Below are positions 1-8,956 of a stretch of DNA of 64,000 bases, piece by piece. The position numbers and the translations under genes were made by a program. Where the stretch lies: the NCBI GenBank assembly GCA_014650015.1, contig BMUD01000007.1, positions 124,001 through 188,000 of the forward strand. Direction: 5' to 3'. The stretch is from Streptomyces griseoloalbus (GTDB lineage Bacteria; Actinomycetota; Actinomycetes; Streptomycetales; Streptomycetaceae). Below the pieces are notes generated by a model. It ran no database searches, was not told the origin of the DNA, and saw nothing but the letters and a program-made list of their open reading frames with translations. The stretch's first letter is position 1. The number at the start of each line of letters is the position of its first letter.

Positions 1-119
1 AGTGTCCAACGTTGCGGCCCTCCGCTCGCGGGTTGCGATGCCCGAATCCTCCCTCGACAACGTTCCCGAAGACGAGCGAGGACGCCGGCGGGTTGCGGTG
101 ACGGCCGCCGGGCGGTGTG

Positions 120-1061
120 TCAGGTGCGGGCCCGGGGCGGGGACGGCGTGGGGGCACGGACGGCTGTGGGGGCGGCGGCCGGTGCGCGGCGGGGGCGGAG
201 GGTGGTCAGCCAGGAGGCCAGGGCCACGGTCAGGCCCAGCGCGAGAAGCAGCCAGGACGCCGTGCGCAGCGTGGCGGTGAGGGCGTCGTAGACCGCGCCC
301 GCCGCCGGGCGGTGGAGGCGGTCGGGCAGGTCGGCCAGGGTGAGGCGGCGGCCGATGGTGATCGCGAGGGCGAGCAGCGCGCCGCCCAGGGCGGTGCCCA
401 GACCGGTGGCGGTGAGCGCACGGCGGCGGCACGCGGCGACGGCGATCCCGGTGACGGCGAGGACGACGGCCGCGAGCGGCAGCCAGAAGGCGGCGGCGTC
501 CAGCACGTGATACCCCTTCCGGAGTCCGGCCACCTCCCCGGCCGGCACGACCGCGACCTCGGTGTGCTCGACGGGGATGCGGTGGGCGAAGGGCATGTGG
601 TCGGCGGCGAGCCGCTGTCTCACCCGCGCGGTGACCGGGGCGAGGTCGACGGTGACCGGGCCCCGGGTGGCGGCGTCGTCGCGCAGGGCGTGCAGGACCG
701 CGTCGTGGACGGCCCTGTTGCCCGCCTCCCACGCCACGCGGAACGCCTCGGTACGGGTGAACGAGCGCACCGCGTCCCGTACGAACGGTCCGACCGCGCT
801 GTCCGCCGCGCTGTCCGCCGCGCCCGCGTCCAGTTCCCGTACGACTTCGTCCCCGACGGCGTCGGCGACCGCGTCGCGTACGTCCGGGTCGGCGGCCAGC
901 GGCGCCATGGTGCCGACGTACCGGCCGGTGTCGGCGAGTCCGAACGCCGCCCAGGCCGCGAGCGTGCCGCAGGGGGCGAGCAGGCAGGCGAGGGCGACCA
1001 GCGTCGCCGACAGGGCGTTGCGCAGGCGCGTGCGGTGGGGGTCGATCCGGTGGAGGGGCAC
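120..1061 (-). CDS. integral membrane protein, function unknown
   Basis: This encodes about 313 residues. An N-terminal membrane segment (residues about 12-38) is followed by a hydrophilic Asp/Ala/Val-rich region of roughly 150 residues. Three more hydrophobic segments lie in the last third, ending in a Pro/Ala/Arg-rich tail. This layout suggests an extracytoplasmic loop held by a membrane bundle. The open frame runs on upstream to 1946, but the membrane segment and the GTG at 1061 with GGAGAG beside it mark the likely start; that site is unusually close, and TTG at 1073 is an alternative. I do not recognise a named family. Bases 1-119 downstream hold nothing I can support. Confidence 0.6.
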   Translation of the reverse strand: MPLHRIDPHRTRLRNALSATLVALACLLAPCGTLAAWAAFGLADTGRYVGTMAPLAADPDVRDAVADAVGDEVVRELDAGAADSAADSAVGPFVRDAVRSFTRTEAFRVAWEAGNRAVHDAVLHALRDDAATRGPVTVDLAPVTARVRQRLAADHMPFAHRIPVEHTEVAVVPAGEVAGLRKGYHVLDAAAFWLPLAAVVLAVTGIAVAACRRRALTATGLGTALGGALLALAITIGRRLTLADLPDRLHRPAAGAVYDALTATLRTASWLLLALGLTVALASWLTTLRPRRAPAAAPTAVRAPTPSPPRART

Positions 1062-1200
1062 CTCTCCAGGCAAGGCGCCGGGGGCGGGGTGCGCGAGCGC
1101 TGGGCGCGCGTACGGGTGCAGTGGGGGGCCGAACGGGCGGTTGGGTGGAGGGCCGTGCCGGTGCGGGGCGGGGGTGGGTCGCGCGGCCCGGCGCCGACGG

Positions 1201-1414
1201 GGCGCCGCCGCGCCCACCCGTGCCGTCCCGGCGGCGCGACTGCCCGCGGTGGGTGGGGGCGGTTGCCGTGGCTGTGCGTGCTGCCCCGGCTGCGTCCGTC
1301 GGTAGGGGGTGGGAGCGGGCCCTGCCTGCCCGCGGTGGGCGGGGGCGCCGCCGCGCCCGCCCGTGCCGCCCCGGCGGCATGACTGCCCGCGGTGGGCGGG
1401 GCGGTTGCCGGCGC
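1201..1414. repeat. pair of ~71-bp direct repeats in the 1062-1444 intergenic gap
   Basis: Copy 1 (1201-1272) and copy 2 (1344-1414) match at roughly nine positions in ten. Both start GGCGCCGCCGCGCCC and carry TGCCCGCGGTGGG, which occurs a third time at 1327-1339. The gap shows no convincing gene. The repeats are G/C-rich and could be slippage or recombination products. Confidence 0.6.
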
Positions 1415-1444
1415 CGGACGTGCTGTCCTGAGCGGGGCCGCGCG

Positions 1445-1885
1445 TCAACCGGTGGGGTGGCCCGTCGCGTCCTCGTGTGTGTAGAAGCGGTAGAACATCA
1501 CTCCGAACACGCCCGCCGCGACCGCCAGCCCCAGTGCCGTGGACCGCAGCACGCTTCCGGCGGCCTGGTTGAACAGGAAGCCGACCGCGATGCCGCTGAA
1601 GGCGGCCCAGAGCACCGCGTGCATCTCGCGCCGCAGTTTCGGGGCCAGGGCGAGGAGCGCCATGAAGGCCAGGGCGAACGCGAGGGCGGTGAGGAAGCCG
1701 AACAGGAGGTTGGAGCCGGTGACGGGCCCCGCGTCGCGCCGGTTGGCCGCCGCCCAGTAGCCGTACACGAGTCCGGTGAGGACGGGGACCGCCACCTTCG
1801 CCGCCCGGTGGGCCCGCCCGCTGAGGAGGTCGGTCGTGCCGGCCCGCCCGACCGGTCCCCGGGACCGGGGTGCCGCATGCGCCAT
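1445..1885 (-). CDS. small four-helix membrane protein
   Basis: This encodes 146 residues. A basic cytoplasmic N-terminus of about 28 residues precedes four hydrophobic segments (residues about 29-47, 58-80, 88-108 and 114-132), and the protein ends with a short polar tail. The ATG at 1885 follows a GGAGAGGAGC ribosome site on the minus strand. It lies upstream of the 120-1061 membrane gene in the same orientation but is separated by a repeat-filled gap, so a shared operon is doubtful. No catalytic motif or family signature is visible. I class it as an integral membrane protein of unknown role. Confidence 0.65.
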   Translation of the reverse strand: MAHAAPRSRGPVGRAGTTDLLSGRAHRAAKVAVPVLTGLVYGYWAAANRRDAGPVTGSNLLFGFLTALAFALAFMALLALAPKLRREMHAVLWAAFSGIAVGFLFNQAAGSVLRSTALGLAVAAGVFGVMFYRFYTHEDATGHPTG

Positions 1886-2014
1886 GAGAGTGCTCCTCTC
1901 TCCCGCCCCCGCCTACCAGGGCACACCCCCCGCGAGCCGGTGGCAAGTCGGCTGCGCGAAGACCGCCGACGGGGACCGGATGCGGGCCGCACGGGCCCGT
2001 GTTTCGCTGGGGCC

Positions 2015-3271
2015 GTGAGTCCGGGCAGCGGGGGACACGGCTGGCACGACCGGTCCCCGTCGGCCGGCCGGCGGGACGTCGCGCACCCGCACGACCGGTA
2101 TCCGTCGGCCGGCCGGCGGGATGTCGCGCACCGGCACGAGATGCTCCTGGTAGGGGGCCGCAGCGTCGCCTGGGTGCCGCCGTTCCTGCTGCTCACCGCC
2201 ATCGCGGTGGCCGACTACAACACCACCGGCGAGTTCCGGATCATCTCCTGGATCGTGCTGGTGCCGGGCATCGCCGCAGCGATCTGCGGGGTGTGGGGCA
2301 CGGCCGTGTTCGCCGTGCTCGCGATCGCCGCCTACGTCACCGTGGACAACGCCTGGCCGCACCAGTTCCAGACGGGGCTGCCCGACTTCATCCTCGTCAG
2401 CACCGGCGGCATCCTCGCCACCCTGGCCTGCGTGGTGCGGGTGCGCGGGGAGCGCCGCGCCCTGCACCTGCGGGACGTCGCCGACACCGTGCGGCGCACC
2501 GTGCTGCGCCCCCTGCCGCCGGGCTGGGGCGGCCTGGACCACGCCGGTGTCTATCTCACCGCGGACGCCCAGGCCCGGGTCGGCGGTGACTTCTACGACA
2601 TCCAGCCGGGCCCGCACGGCACCCGCGTCCTCGTCGGCGACGTCCAGGGCAAGGGACTGGGCGCGGTGGAGACGGCGTCGGTGCTGCTCGGCACCTTCCG
2701 CGAGGCCGGCTACCACGAGGCGGAGCTGACGGTCGTCGCGGAGCGGCTGGAGGCCCGGATGACGCGGCACCGCGAGTACACCAGGGCGCTCGGCCGGGAC
2801 GACGGCGACCGGTTCGCCACCGCCGTGCTGCTCGGCTTCCCCGCGGGCCGGACCGGCGTGGTGGACGCCGTCGTCTTCGGGCACGAACCGCCGCTGGCCG
2901 TCGGCCGCGACGGGGTACGGATGCTGCCGGTCGGCGGGGGGCTCCCGCTCGGCTACCGCGACCTGGCCCCCGGCCCGCCGCGGGTGCGCCGGGTGCCGCT
3001 GGCCGCCGACGAGACGCTGCTGCTGGTCACCGACGGGGTGACCGAGGCCCGGGACGGCGACGGACGCTTCTACCGGCTCGCCGACGAGGTGACCCGCGCG
3101 GTGTCGGCGGACCCGCGGGTCGTCGCACCGGCCCTGCTGGTCGCCGTCGTACGGGACGGGACGCTGCGGCACAGCGCGGGGCGTCTGGCCGACGACACCA
3201 CCGCCTTCGCGGTGCGGCGGTCCCGCGCGGCGGGAGGCGAAGGCCCCGAAGGGGGACATTCACCCTCCTGA
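2015..3271 (+). CDS. membrane-anchored PP2C/SpoIIE-type serine phosphatase
   Basis: This is a 418-residue protein. Three or four hydrophobic segments lie between residues about 50 and 145, followed by a SpoIIE-type PP2C phosphatase domain to the C-terminus. The metal-binding and core motifs are GGDFYD (190-195), GDVQGKGLGA, FGHEPPL, LLLVTDGVTEARD and DDTTAF. Such proteins dephosphorylate anti-sigma-factor antagonists or other Ser-phosphorylated partners in actinobacteria. The GTG at 2015 is chosen because a 45-bp tandem duplication just downstream stays in frame with a synonymous change; ATG at 2141 (376 residues) is the alternative. It lies just upstream of the caspase module, but a functional link is only inferred from proximity. 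Confidence 0.85.
   Translation: MSPGSGGHGWHDRSPSAGRRDVAHPHDRYPSAGRRDVAHRHEMLLVGGRSVAWVPPFLLLTAIAVADYNTTGEFRIISWIVLVPGIAAAICGVWGTAVFAVLAIAAYVTVDNAWPHQFQTGLPDFILVSTGGILATLACVVRVRGERRALHLRDVADTVRRTVLRPLPPGWGGLDHAGVYLTADAQARVGGDFYDIQPGPHGTRVLVGDVQGKGLGAVETASVLLGTFREAGYHEAELTVVAERLEARMTRHREYTRALGRDDGDRFATAVLLGFPAGRTGVVDAVVFGHEPPLAVGRDGVRMLPVGGGLPLGYRDLAPGPPRVRRVPLAADETLLLVTDGVTEARDGDGRFYRLADEVTRAVSADPRVVAPALLVAVVRDGTLRHSAGRLADDTTAFAVRRSRAAGGEGPEGGHSPS
2048..2137 (+). repeat. 45-bp tandem duplication inside the phosphatase N-terminus
   Basis: Two 45-bp units (2048-2092, 2093-2137) encode near-identical 15-residue blocks, DRSPSAGRRDVAHPH and DRYPSAGRRDVAHRH. The differences include one synonymous change (gac/gat), which suggests the segment is translated. 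Confidence 0.7.
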
Positions 3272-3334
3272 CGCCCCCCGTCGCAGCCGCAGCGGTTACC
3301 GTGCTGACGTAGATGATCGACAGGGGAGGGGACC

Positions 3335-4414
3335 ATGCCCGGAACCGTGCTGCTGCTGGCGGCCTCGCCGTTGGGCCGCGGGCGGCTGGTGGACGCGGCG
3401 TCCGTACTCCCGGTCCTCGCGGCGGTCCCGCCCGCCGTGCTGTCCGGCACCGACACCGCGAACGTCGTCGAACTCGCCGACCCGCTGGAGCCGCAGGCCG
3501 TGCTGACCCGGCTGCGCGCGGCGGCCGCCGCGCCGGGACCGCTGACCGTGTACGTCACCGGCCAGCTCCAGCTCGACCGCCGCCAGCGCCTGCCGCATCT
3601 GGCGCTGGCCCGCACCACCGCGTCCACCGTGCGGTACACCGCGCTGCCCTGGCACTGGTTCCGTGAGGAGCTGCGGCTGCGGCCGGCGGGCGCCACGACG
3701 CTGATCCTCGATCTGCACGCCGACGCGGAGACCTGGCAGGCGCTGAGCGCGCCGCGGCCGCCGGGCCCGTCCCCGCTCGACTGCGGCCGGGACAACGCCG
3801 TCTACGGTCGCGTCGCGCCCCCGCCGTCCCGTCGCGGCGTCGCGGCACCGTCGTACATGAAGGCGGTCGCGACGATCCTGCGCAGCGGGTGGCGTCCGCC
3901 GGAGGAGGACCTGCACCAGCAGGCGCTGGCGCGGATCGCCCCGGAGAGCGGGGGCACCGACCTGGTGCTGGCCCAGCACGGGCCCGTCCCGGGCGACCCG
4001 CACGCGGCCGTGACCGCCGCCGTGCGTTCCGGCCGGCACGCGGACGCCGACGCGCTCGCCGCGCGGCTGGAGCAGGCGGCCGGTCTCGCGCACGGGCCCG
4101 CGTCGGAGGAGGCGCTGCACTGGACCGAGGTCCGGGCGGATCTGGCGATGCTGGCCGGGGACGCGGCCCGCAGCTGCGGGGCGTGGATGGCGGTGGCCGG
4201 CGCGCGGCTGGCGGCCGGTCAGGCACCGGACGCGCCCGCCGTCGAGGCGGCCGTGGACCGGGCGCACCACCAGTGGGGGCGGATCGGCGACCCGGCCCGG
4301 GCCCGTGAACTGGGCGCGGCGCTCGCGGAGTTGCGCGGCCGGGTACCGGGCCGGCGCGAGGGCGCGCTGGACCATGTGCGGCAGCAGCTGAGGCAGTTGC
4401 AGACACAGAGCTGA
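3335..4414 (+). CDS. degenerate caspase-like protein, first gene of the caspase module
   Basis: This encodes 359 soluble residues. The first 140 follow the strand-helix layout of a caspase/CHAT fold: TVYVTGQL (71-78) sits where active caspases have the Y-F-A-G-H-G strand, and LILDLHADAE (123-132) where they have the D-C-C strand. Both catalytic positions are replaced (Gln77, His128), so it would be inactive. Residues about 170-355 are alpha-helical, Ala/Arg-rich and repeat-like, resembling a TPR-type scaffold. The ATG follows a strong GGGAGGGG site. It lies 51 bp upstream of the EACC1 gene in the same direction. The inactive-caspase reading is inference from pattern; the gene could simply be an unrelated conserved partner. 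Confidence 0.55.
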   Translation: MPGTVLLLAASPLGRGRLVDAASVLPVLAAVPPAVLSGTDTANVVELADPLEPQAVLTRLRAAAAAPGPLTVYVTGQLQLDRRQRLPHLALARTTASTVRYTALPWHWFREELRLRPAGATTLILDLHADAETWQALSAPRPPGPSPLDCGRDNAVYGRVAPPPSRRGVAAPSYMKAVATILRSGWRPPEEDLHQQALARIAPESGGTDLVLAQHGPVPGDPHAAVTAAVRSGRHADADALAARLEQAAGLAHGPASEEALHWTEVRADLAMLAGDAARSCGAWMAVAGARLAAGQAPDAPAVEAAVDRAHHQWGRIGDPARARELGAALAELRGRVPGRREGALDHVRQQLRQLQTQS

Positions 4415-4465
4415 GTGGCGACGGACCCTCCCCAGCGCGCTGCGGCGGTGCCATGATGGTGAGTT

Positions 4466-4828
4466 ATGGCTGAGGGGGATGGTGTGGCCAACCAGGTCAT
4501 TCGGGTACGGCTGGACGGGACCGCGACCGAGAGCGACATCGGAGCGCTGCTCAACTGGCTGGAGCGGGAGAAACCGCTCGAGGAATGGGTGCGCGCGGAA
4601 GAGTTGCGGATCCGCCGGCGGCCCAGGACGGACGAGACGGGCGCCCCGATGGGCGTCGGTATGGACATCGTCGTCGTCATCATCGGCGCGGGTGCGGGCG
4701 CGGTCTTCACGGAGCTGCTGGACCAGGTCAGGCGGGCCGTCTCGGCCTGGCGGGCGAACCGGCGCGACGTCGAGGACGGCGAACCGCCGGAGGACAGAGT
4801 CGAACCGGTGAACCTCGACGACAGGTAG
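4466..4828 (+). CDS. EACC1-type effector-associated adaptor
   Basis: This encodes 120 residues. The pattern fits effector-associated constant component 1, a small adaptor encoded beside caspase, trypsin and other effectors in multicellular actinobacterial conflict systems. It opens with an I-R-V-R-L strand, then a helix with LLNWLEREKP, then E-E-L-R-I-R-R-R-P, a Met-Gly turn (MGVGMDI) and the hydrophobic helix VVVIIGAGAGAVFTELLDQVRRAV, written here as one motif ending before an acidic tail. In the family the adaptor is thought to couple sensing to effector release. ATG at 4466 and GTG at 4484 (GAGGGG, 6-nt spacing) are both possible starts. Its stop lies 4 nt before the caspase start, so the two are probably co-translated. 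Confidence 0.7.
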   Translation: MAEGDGVANQVIRVRLDGTATESDIGALLNWLEREKPLEEWVRAEELRIRRRPRTDETGAPMGVGMDIVVVIIGAGAGAVFTELLDQVRRAVSAWRANRRDVEDGEPPEDRVEPVNLDDR

Positions 4829-4832
4829 GCCG

Positions 4833-7463
4833 GTGATTTCTCTCGATCCGCGCGGGCTGGTGAACCGGGCGCTGCTGGTCGGCGTGTCCGAGTACGATTT
4901 CACGGAGCCGCCGCACGGTGTGCCCGGCGACCTTCCGTCGGTCAAACGCAACCTGAACCGGATGCGCGAGGCGCTGGCGGGCGGGCAGGTGTTCGGCGAG
5001 CGGGACGTCAAGGTGCTGCCCTCGCCGTCCCTGGCCGAATTCGGGCAGGCGCTGCAGCGGTCGGCCAGGGAGGCCGAGGGGCTGCTGCTGGTCTACTTCG
5101 CGGGGCACGGTGCCATCCCCAGCGGGGGCGACGAACTGTTCCTGCAGATGCGCGACGCCAAGGTGATCGCCGGCAGGCACACGGTGTTCCACGGCGCGGA
5201 GAAGTTCAGCGACCTGCTGGCGACGATGCTGGCCACCAGCCCGGCGCAGCGGATCGTGGTCGTCCTCGACTGCTGTTTCGCGGGGAACGCGGCGCCGGTC
5301 TGGGAGCACTTCGACGACAAGCGGCGCGTGCTGCTGCTGATGAGCGTGCAGGCCAACCACCGTATCGACGCGGGCGACGCGAGGACGCCGACGCCGTTCA
5401 CCGCCGCACTCGCGGCACTCCTCGACGAGGACCGGGACACGACGCTGTCGGACCTCGCCGACCGGTTGCGGGGACGGATGACCGCGCTCGGCCTCCGTAC
5501 CCTGCGCGACGACCCGTGGGAGCCGCAGCTGCGCACGGACCTCGGCGTGGACGTGCTGCTGAGGTCGAAGGCGACGGAGGACGGCGGCGGGAACCCGGTT
5601 CTGCCGGTCCCGGTTCCCGTCCCCCCGCCTCCGGGGCCCGGCCCGGTTCTGCGGTCCTTCCGCGCCCTGCTGTCCGCACCGCTCGCCCCCTTGCGCGGCG
5701 TGTGCGCCACTCTGATCGGCCGCTTCCGCACGATCGTCGTGCCGCACCCGCCCCGGCGGGCCGTGGTCCGGGTCGTCCTGCCGGCCGTCCTCGCCGCGGG
5801 TCTCCTCGGCCTGGGCGTCTACGGCCTGCTCAGGCATGCCGGCTATGTCGGCGACGCCCCGGCCTGCGACCCGCCGCTGGAGCTGAGGGTGCTGACCGAC
5901 CCGGACCTGGAGCCGACGATCCGGGCCGCCGCCGACGCCTATCTCACCTCGGACGAGAACACCACGGGCGACGGCTGCCGGCGCACCGGCGCCACCGTCT
6001 ACAGCGCGGGCTCCTCCGACGTGGTCGGCGCGCTGCGCGGGCAGACCGGTGCCTGGCAGGAGCCCCCGGACGAGGACGTCAACCCGCAGCGGGACATCGG
6101 CCCGCAGCCGGACATCTGGATCCCCGCCTCCCGCGCCGAGGTCGACCGGGTCGAGGACGGACAGGACACCGACGCCGTCGCCGGCCTGGAGGCGGACGAG
6201 GAGCCCCTCGCCTACTCCCCCGTCGTGCTCGCCGTCCCGCAGAACATCGCCTCCGAGGCCCTGGAGGACCGTACCGGCCTCTCCCTGGGCGAGATGGTCG
6301 GCGACCTGACCGCGCGGGACGAGAACGCGGCGGTGCGCCGCCCCGACCCGGAGTTCACGGACATGGGACTGCTCGCCACGGTCGGCCTGTACGGCGAGGA
6401 CGGGCGGGCCGTCGCCCGCGGGGAACGCCTGGTCGCCCAGCCGGGGTCACCCTCCCCCACGGCCGCCGAACTGCTGTGCACGCTGCCCGACGACGACGCC
6501 GTCGACAACTCCACCGCCGCCCTGGTCCCGGAGTTCCTGCTGCGCAGCGGCGTCGGCTGCGACCTCACCACGCGCAGTCCGCGCCTCGCCCAGTACCCCG
6601 ATGACGTCCCCGGTGTGGAGCCCACGTTCGTGCGCGTCATGTGGCGGGGCGGTCACCGTGACGCGCCGGCCCGGGACGCGTCCGCCGAACGGTTCCGCGA
6701 CTGGCTGGCCGGGGAGCGGGGAGGCGGCCAGGTGTTCGCCCGGTACGGCTTCCGCTCCGCCGACGACCAGAAACTGCTGGACGAGGAGCACGTCGCCGAG
6801 GGCGTGCTGCGCGAGCCCACTCCGCTCGACGAGTCGGCCGGCCGGGACGCGATGGCGCGGACGCTGGACGCGTACCAGGAGGCGGGCGGTCCGGGACGGG
6901 TGCTGTTCCTGCTGGACAGCTCCGGTTCGATGACCCGGCTGTGGAAGGGGCCGAGCGGCGGCCCCGGTCTGCTGCGGCAGTCGCTCGGGGGCCTGGGCGG
7001 ACAGGACGAGTACGGCGTGTGGGCGGTGGCCGGCACCGGCGACGACCCGGCGTACGGAGCGCTCCTGCCGCTCGGCCCGCACACCCGGGCCGAGGCCGAG
7101 CGGGCCGTCGACACCGGCGCCCGGGTCCGGGACGCCGAGGCCGATCCGCACGCGGCCCTGCTCGCCGCGCTCGACGAGATGAGGGACCGCGGGGACGACC
7201 GGCGGCCCCAGCTGATCGTGCACCTCACCGACGGTGAGGACAACAACCGGCTGACCGGTGACCGTCTGGACGACGTGCTGACCGCGGCGCGGACGTCCGG
7301 CGTCCCGGTGACCGTGGTGTCCCTGCAGAGCGGCGGCTGCGACCGGGACCGGCCGGACCGCCGGATCGCCGACGCGAGCGACGGGCGCTGCCTGGACGCA
7401 GACGACGACCTCGGCGCGGCCCTGCATGACGAGGTCGCCCGCACCGGAACGGGGGAGGGCTGA
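4833..7463 (+). CDS. transmembrane caspase with external solute-binding-like region and vWA domain
   Basis: This encodes 876 residues. Residues 8-250 form a C14 caspase domain with catalytic His92 in YFAGHGA and Cys148 in LDCCFAG. A Pro-rich linker (about 255-275) leads to one membrane segment (about 312-334). Residues about 345-690 look like a type 2 periplasmic-binding fold (LELRVLTDPDLEP, then YSPVVLAVP), and residues 690-870 are a vWA domain with an intact metal site DSSGSM (695-700). The inferred topology puts the protease inside and the sensor outside. It starts with GTG 4 nt after the EACC1 gene and overlaps the lipoprotein gene by one base (TGATG). Caspase effectors usually act in regulated death or conflict systems; a transmembrane receptor form is unusual. 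Confidence 0.85.
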   Translation: MISLDPRGLVNRALLVGVSEYDFTEPPHGVPGDLPSVKRNLNRMREALAGGQVFGERDVKVLPSPSLAEFGQALQRSAREAEGLLLVYFAGHGAIPSGGDELFLQMRDAKVIAGRHTVFHGAEKFSDLLATMLATSPAQRIVVVLDCCFAGNAAPVWEHFDDKRRVLLLMSVQANHRIDAGDARTPTPFTAALAALLDEDRDTTLSDLADRLRGRMTALGLRTLRDDPWEPQLRTDLGVDVLLRSKATEDGGGNPVLPVPVPVPPPPGPGPVLRSFRALLSAPLAPLRGVCATLIGRFRTIVVPHPPRRAVVRVVLPAVLAAGLLGLGVYGLLRHAGYVGDAPACDPPLELRVLTDPDLEPTIRAAADAYLTSDENTTGDGCRRTGATVYSAGSSDVVGALRGQTGAWQEPPDEDVNPQRDIGPQPDIWIPASRAEVDRVEDGQDTDAVAGLEADEEPLAYSPVVLAVPQNIASEALEDRTGLSLGEMVGDLTARDENAAVRRPDPEFTDMGLLATVGLYGEDGRAVARGERLVAQPGSPSPTAAELLCTLPDDDAVDNSTAALVPEFLLRSGVGCDLTTRSPRLAQYPDDVPGVEPTFVRVMWRGGHRDAPARDASAERFRDWLAGERGGGQVFARYGFRSADDQKLLDEEHVAEGVLREPTPLDESAGRDAMARTLDAYQEAGGPGRVLFLLDSSGSMTRLWKGPSGGPGLLRQSLGGLGGQDEYGVWAVAGTGDDPAYGALLPLGPHTRAEAERAVDTGARVRDAEADPHAALLAALDEMRDRGDDRRPQLIVHLTDGEDNNRLTGDRLDDVLTAARTSGVPVTVVSLQSGGCDRDRPDRRIADASDGRCLDADDDLGAALHDEVARTGTGEG

Positions 7464-8833
7464 TGGTCCGACGGCTCGCCGTGCTGCTGGCGCTGCTGCT
7501 GCTCGCCGCCTGCACGGGCGGCGGGGACGGCGACGGCACACCGGCCGCGTCCGCCACGCAGGACGTGTCCGGTGTCATCGTCGTCGCCAGCGGCCGGGAC
7601 GTCACCGGCAAGAACGGGGTCCGCCAGCAGCTCATCGACGCCTGGAACCTGCGCGAGCAGCGGGCCGGTTCCCAGTTCCGCGCCCGGCTGGTGGAGCTCC
7701 CGGGCAGCGCCGACGAGCAGCGCAGCCAGCTGCTCGGTGCCCTGCAGTCCCGCAGCGCCCGGTACGACGTGGTCAACCTGGACGTCACCTGGGTGCCGGA
7801 GTTCGCCTCGGCCGGGCTGATCGGCGAGCTGCCCGGGGACCTGGTCGACGGTGACGTCATCCCGTCCGTGGCCGAGACGGCCCGGTGGGACGGGAAGGTG
7901 TACGCGGCGCCGTTCAACAGCGATGTCGGCCTGCTGTACTACCGGCGCGACTATCTGGAGCGGGCGGACGTCGAGCGTCCCGATCTGCGCCCCGGCCTCA
8001 CCTGGGACGGGTTGCGGGACCTCGTCGAGACCGTCGAGGCCCGTCCCGCCCAGGGCTCCTACAGCAAGGGCTGGACCACCCAGCTCGCCGCGTACGAGGG
8101 CCGTACGGTCAACGCGGTGGAGGCGTTCGCGTCGGTGGTGGAGGACTTCGCGCTGGTCGACGGGGACGGCCACTACACGGGGACGGTCGAGGAGCTGACC
8201 GACGGGATCGCGGAGCTGCGCCGGCGCACCGAGACGGCGTACACCCTCCAGAACGCCGTCCATTCCGACGAGGCCGCCTCGCTGAGCGACTTCGCCGAGG
8301 GCCGTACGGCCTTCCTGCGGCACTGGCCGTACGTCTACCCCACGCTGTACCGGACCTTCACCCAGGAACAGCTCGGGGTGGTCCCGATGCCCGGGCGGGC
8401 GGTGCTCGGCGGGCAGAACCTCGCGGTGAGCCGGGAGTCGACGCGGCCCGGGAAGGCGGCGGAGCTGATCCGGTTCCTGACCGGCCGGCAGAGCGAGCGC
8501 TGTCTGCTGGACGCGGGTTTCGCGGCCACCAGGGTCTCGGCGTACGGGGACGGTGTGCGCTGCCCCACGGCCGCCGACGCGCCGTCCCCCTCTCCCACCG
8601 GTGAGGGCGCCGACCGGGTCCCGCGGGACGAGGGCGGCCGGCCGGCCTACGCCCGCACCATCCTGCTGCCGGCCCTGCGCAACGCGGTGCACCGGCCGAG
8701 GACCCCGCTGTACGGGGCGTTCACCCAGACGTTCACCGCGCAGCTCGGTCCGCTCCTCGGTGACGATCCGCCCGGGAACGAGGCGCTGGCCGCACGGCTG
8801 GACGAGGCGCTGCGCAAGGCACTGCCCGACTGA
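7463..8833 (+). CDS. extracellular solute-binding-type lipoprotein coupled to the caspase
   Basis: This encodes 456 residues with a lipoprotein signal ending LLLLAAC (lipid-bearing Cys17). The mature part has the two-lobed layout of ABC-type carbohydrate-binding proteins: VIVVASGRDVTG, YDVVNLDVTWVPEFASAG, YAAPFNSDVGLLYYRRDYL, GRTAFLRHWPY and GQNLAVS. No permease or ATPase genes are nearby. Its start overlaps the caspase stop, so it is translationally coupled. The simplest inference is a surface-bound ligand sensor that docks on the external domain of the caspase rather than a transport component. An ordinary orphan binding protein remains possible. Confidence 0.75.
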   Translation: MVRRLAVLLALLLLAACTGGGDGDGTPAASATQDVSGVIVVASGRDVTGKNGVRQQLIDAWNLREQRAGSQFRARLVELPGSADEQRSQLLGALQSRSARYDVVNLDVTWVPEFASAGLIGELPGDLVDGDVIPSVAETARWDGKVYAAPFNSDVGLLYYRRDYLERADVERPDLRPGLTWDGLRDLVETVEARPAQGSYSKGWTTQLAAYEGRTVNAVEAFASVVEDFALVDGDGHYTGTVEELTDGIAELRRRTETAYTLQNAVHSDEAASLSDFAEGRTAFLRHWPYVYPTLYRTFTQEQLGVVPMPGRAVLGGQNLAVSRESTRPGKAAELIRFLTGRQSERCLLDAGFAATRVSAYGDGVRCPTAADAPSPSPTGEGADRVPRDEGGRPAYARTILLPALRNAVHRPRTPLYGAFTQTFTAQLGPLLGDDPPGNEALAARLDEALRKALPD

Positions 8834-8956
8834 GGCATGCGTTGCGCGGCGTCGAGCCACCGACCGGCGCGCAGCCTGTCCGACGGGGTCGCGTCACACG
8901 TCACCCGGTAGGCCCGCGGCGCGCAGGCCCGGCGCCACCCCTACCGCACCGCCGTC

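Noticed and set aside
120-1946. A single 608-residue minus-strand ORF covering both left-hand membrane genes
   Set aside because: Its first half is Pro/Arg/Gly-rich out-of-frame sequence over a gene in another frame; only the part from about 1061 looks like protein.
1913-3259. A 448-residue minus-strand ORF opposite the phosphatase
   Set aside because: It is the antisense shadow of a gene with clear SpoIIE motifs and has no recognisable motif itself.
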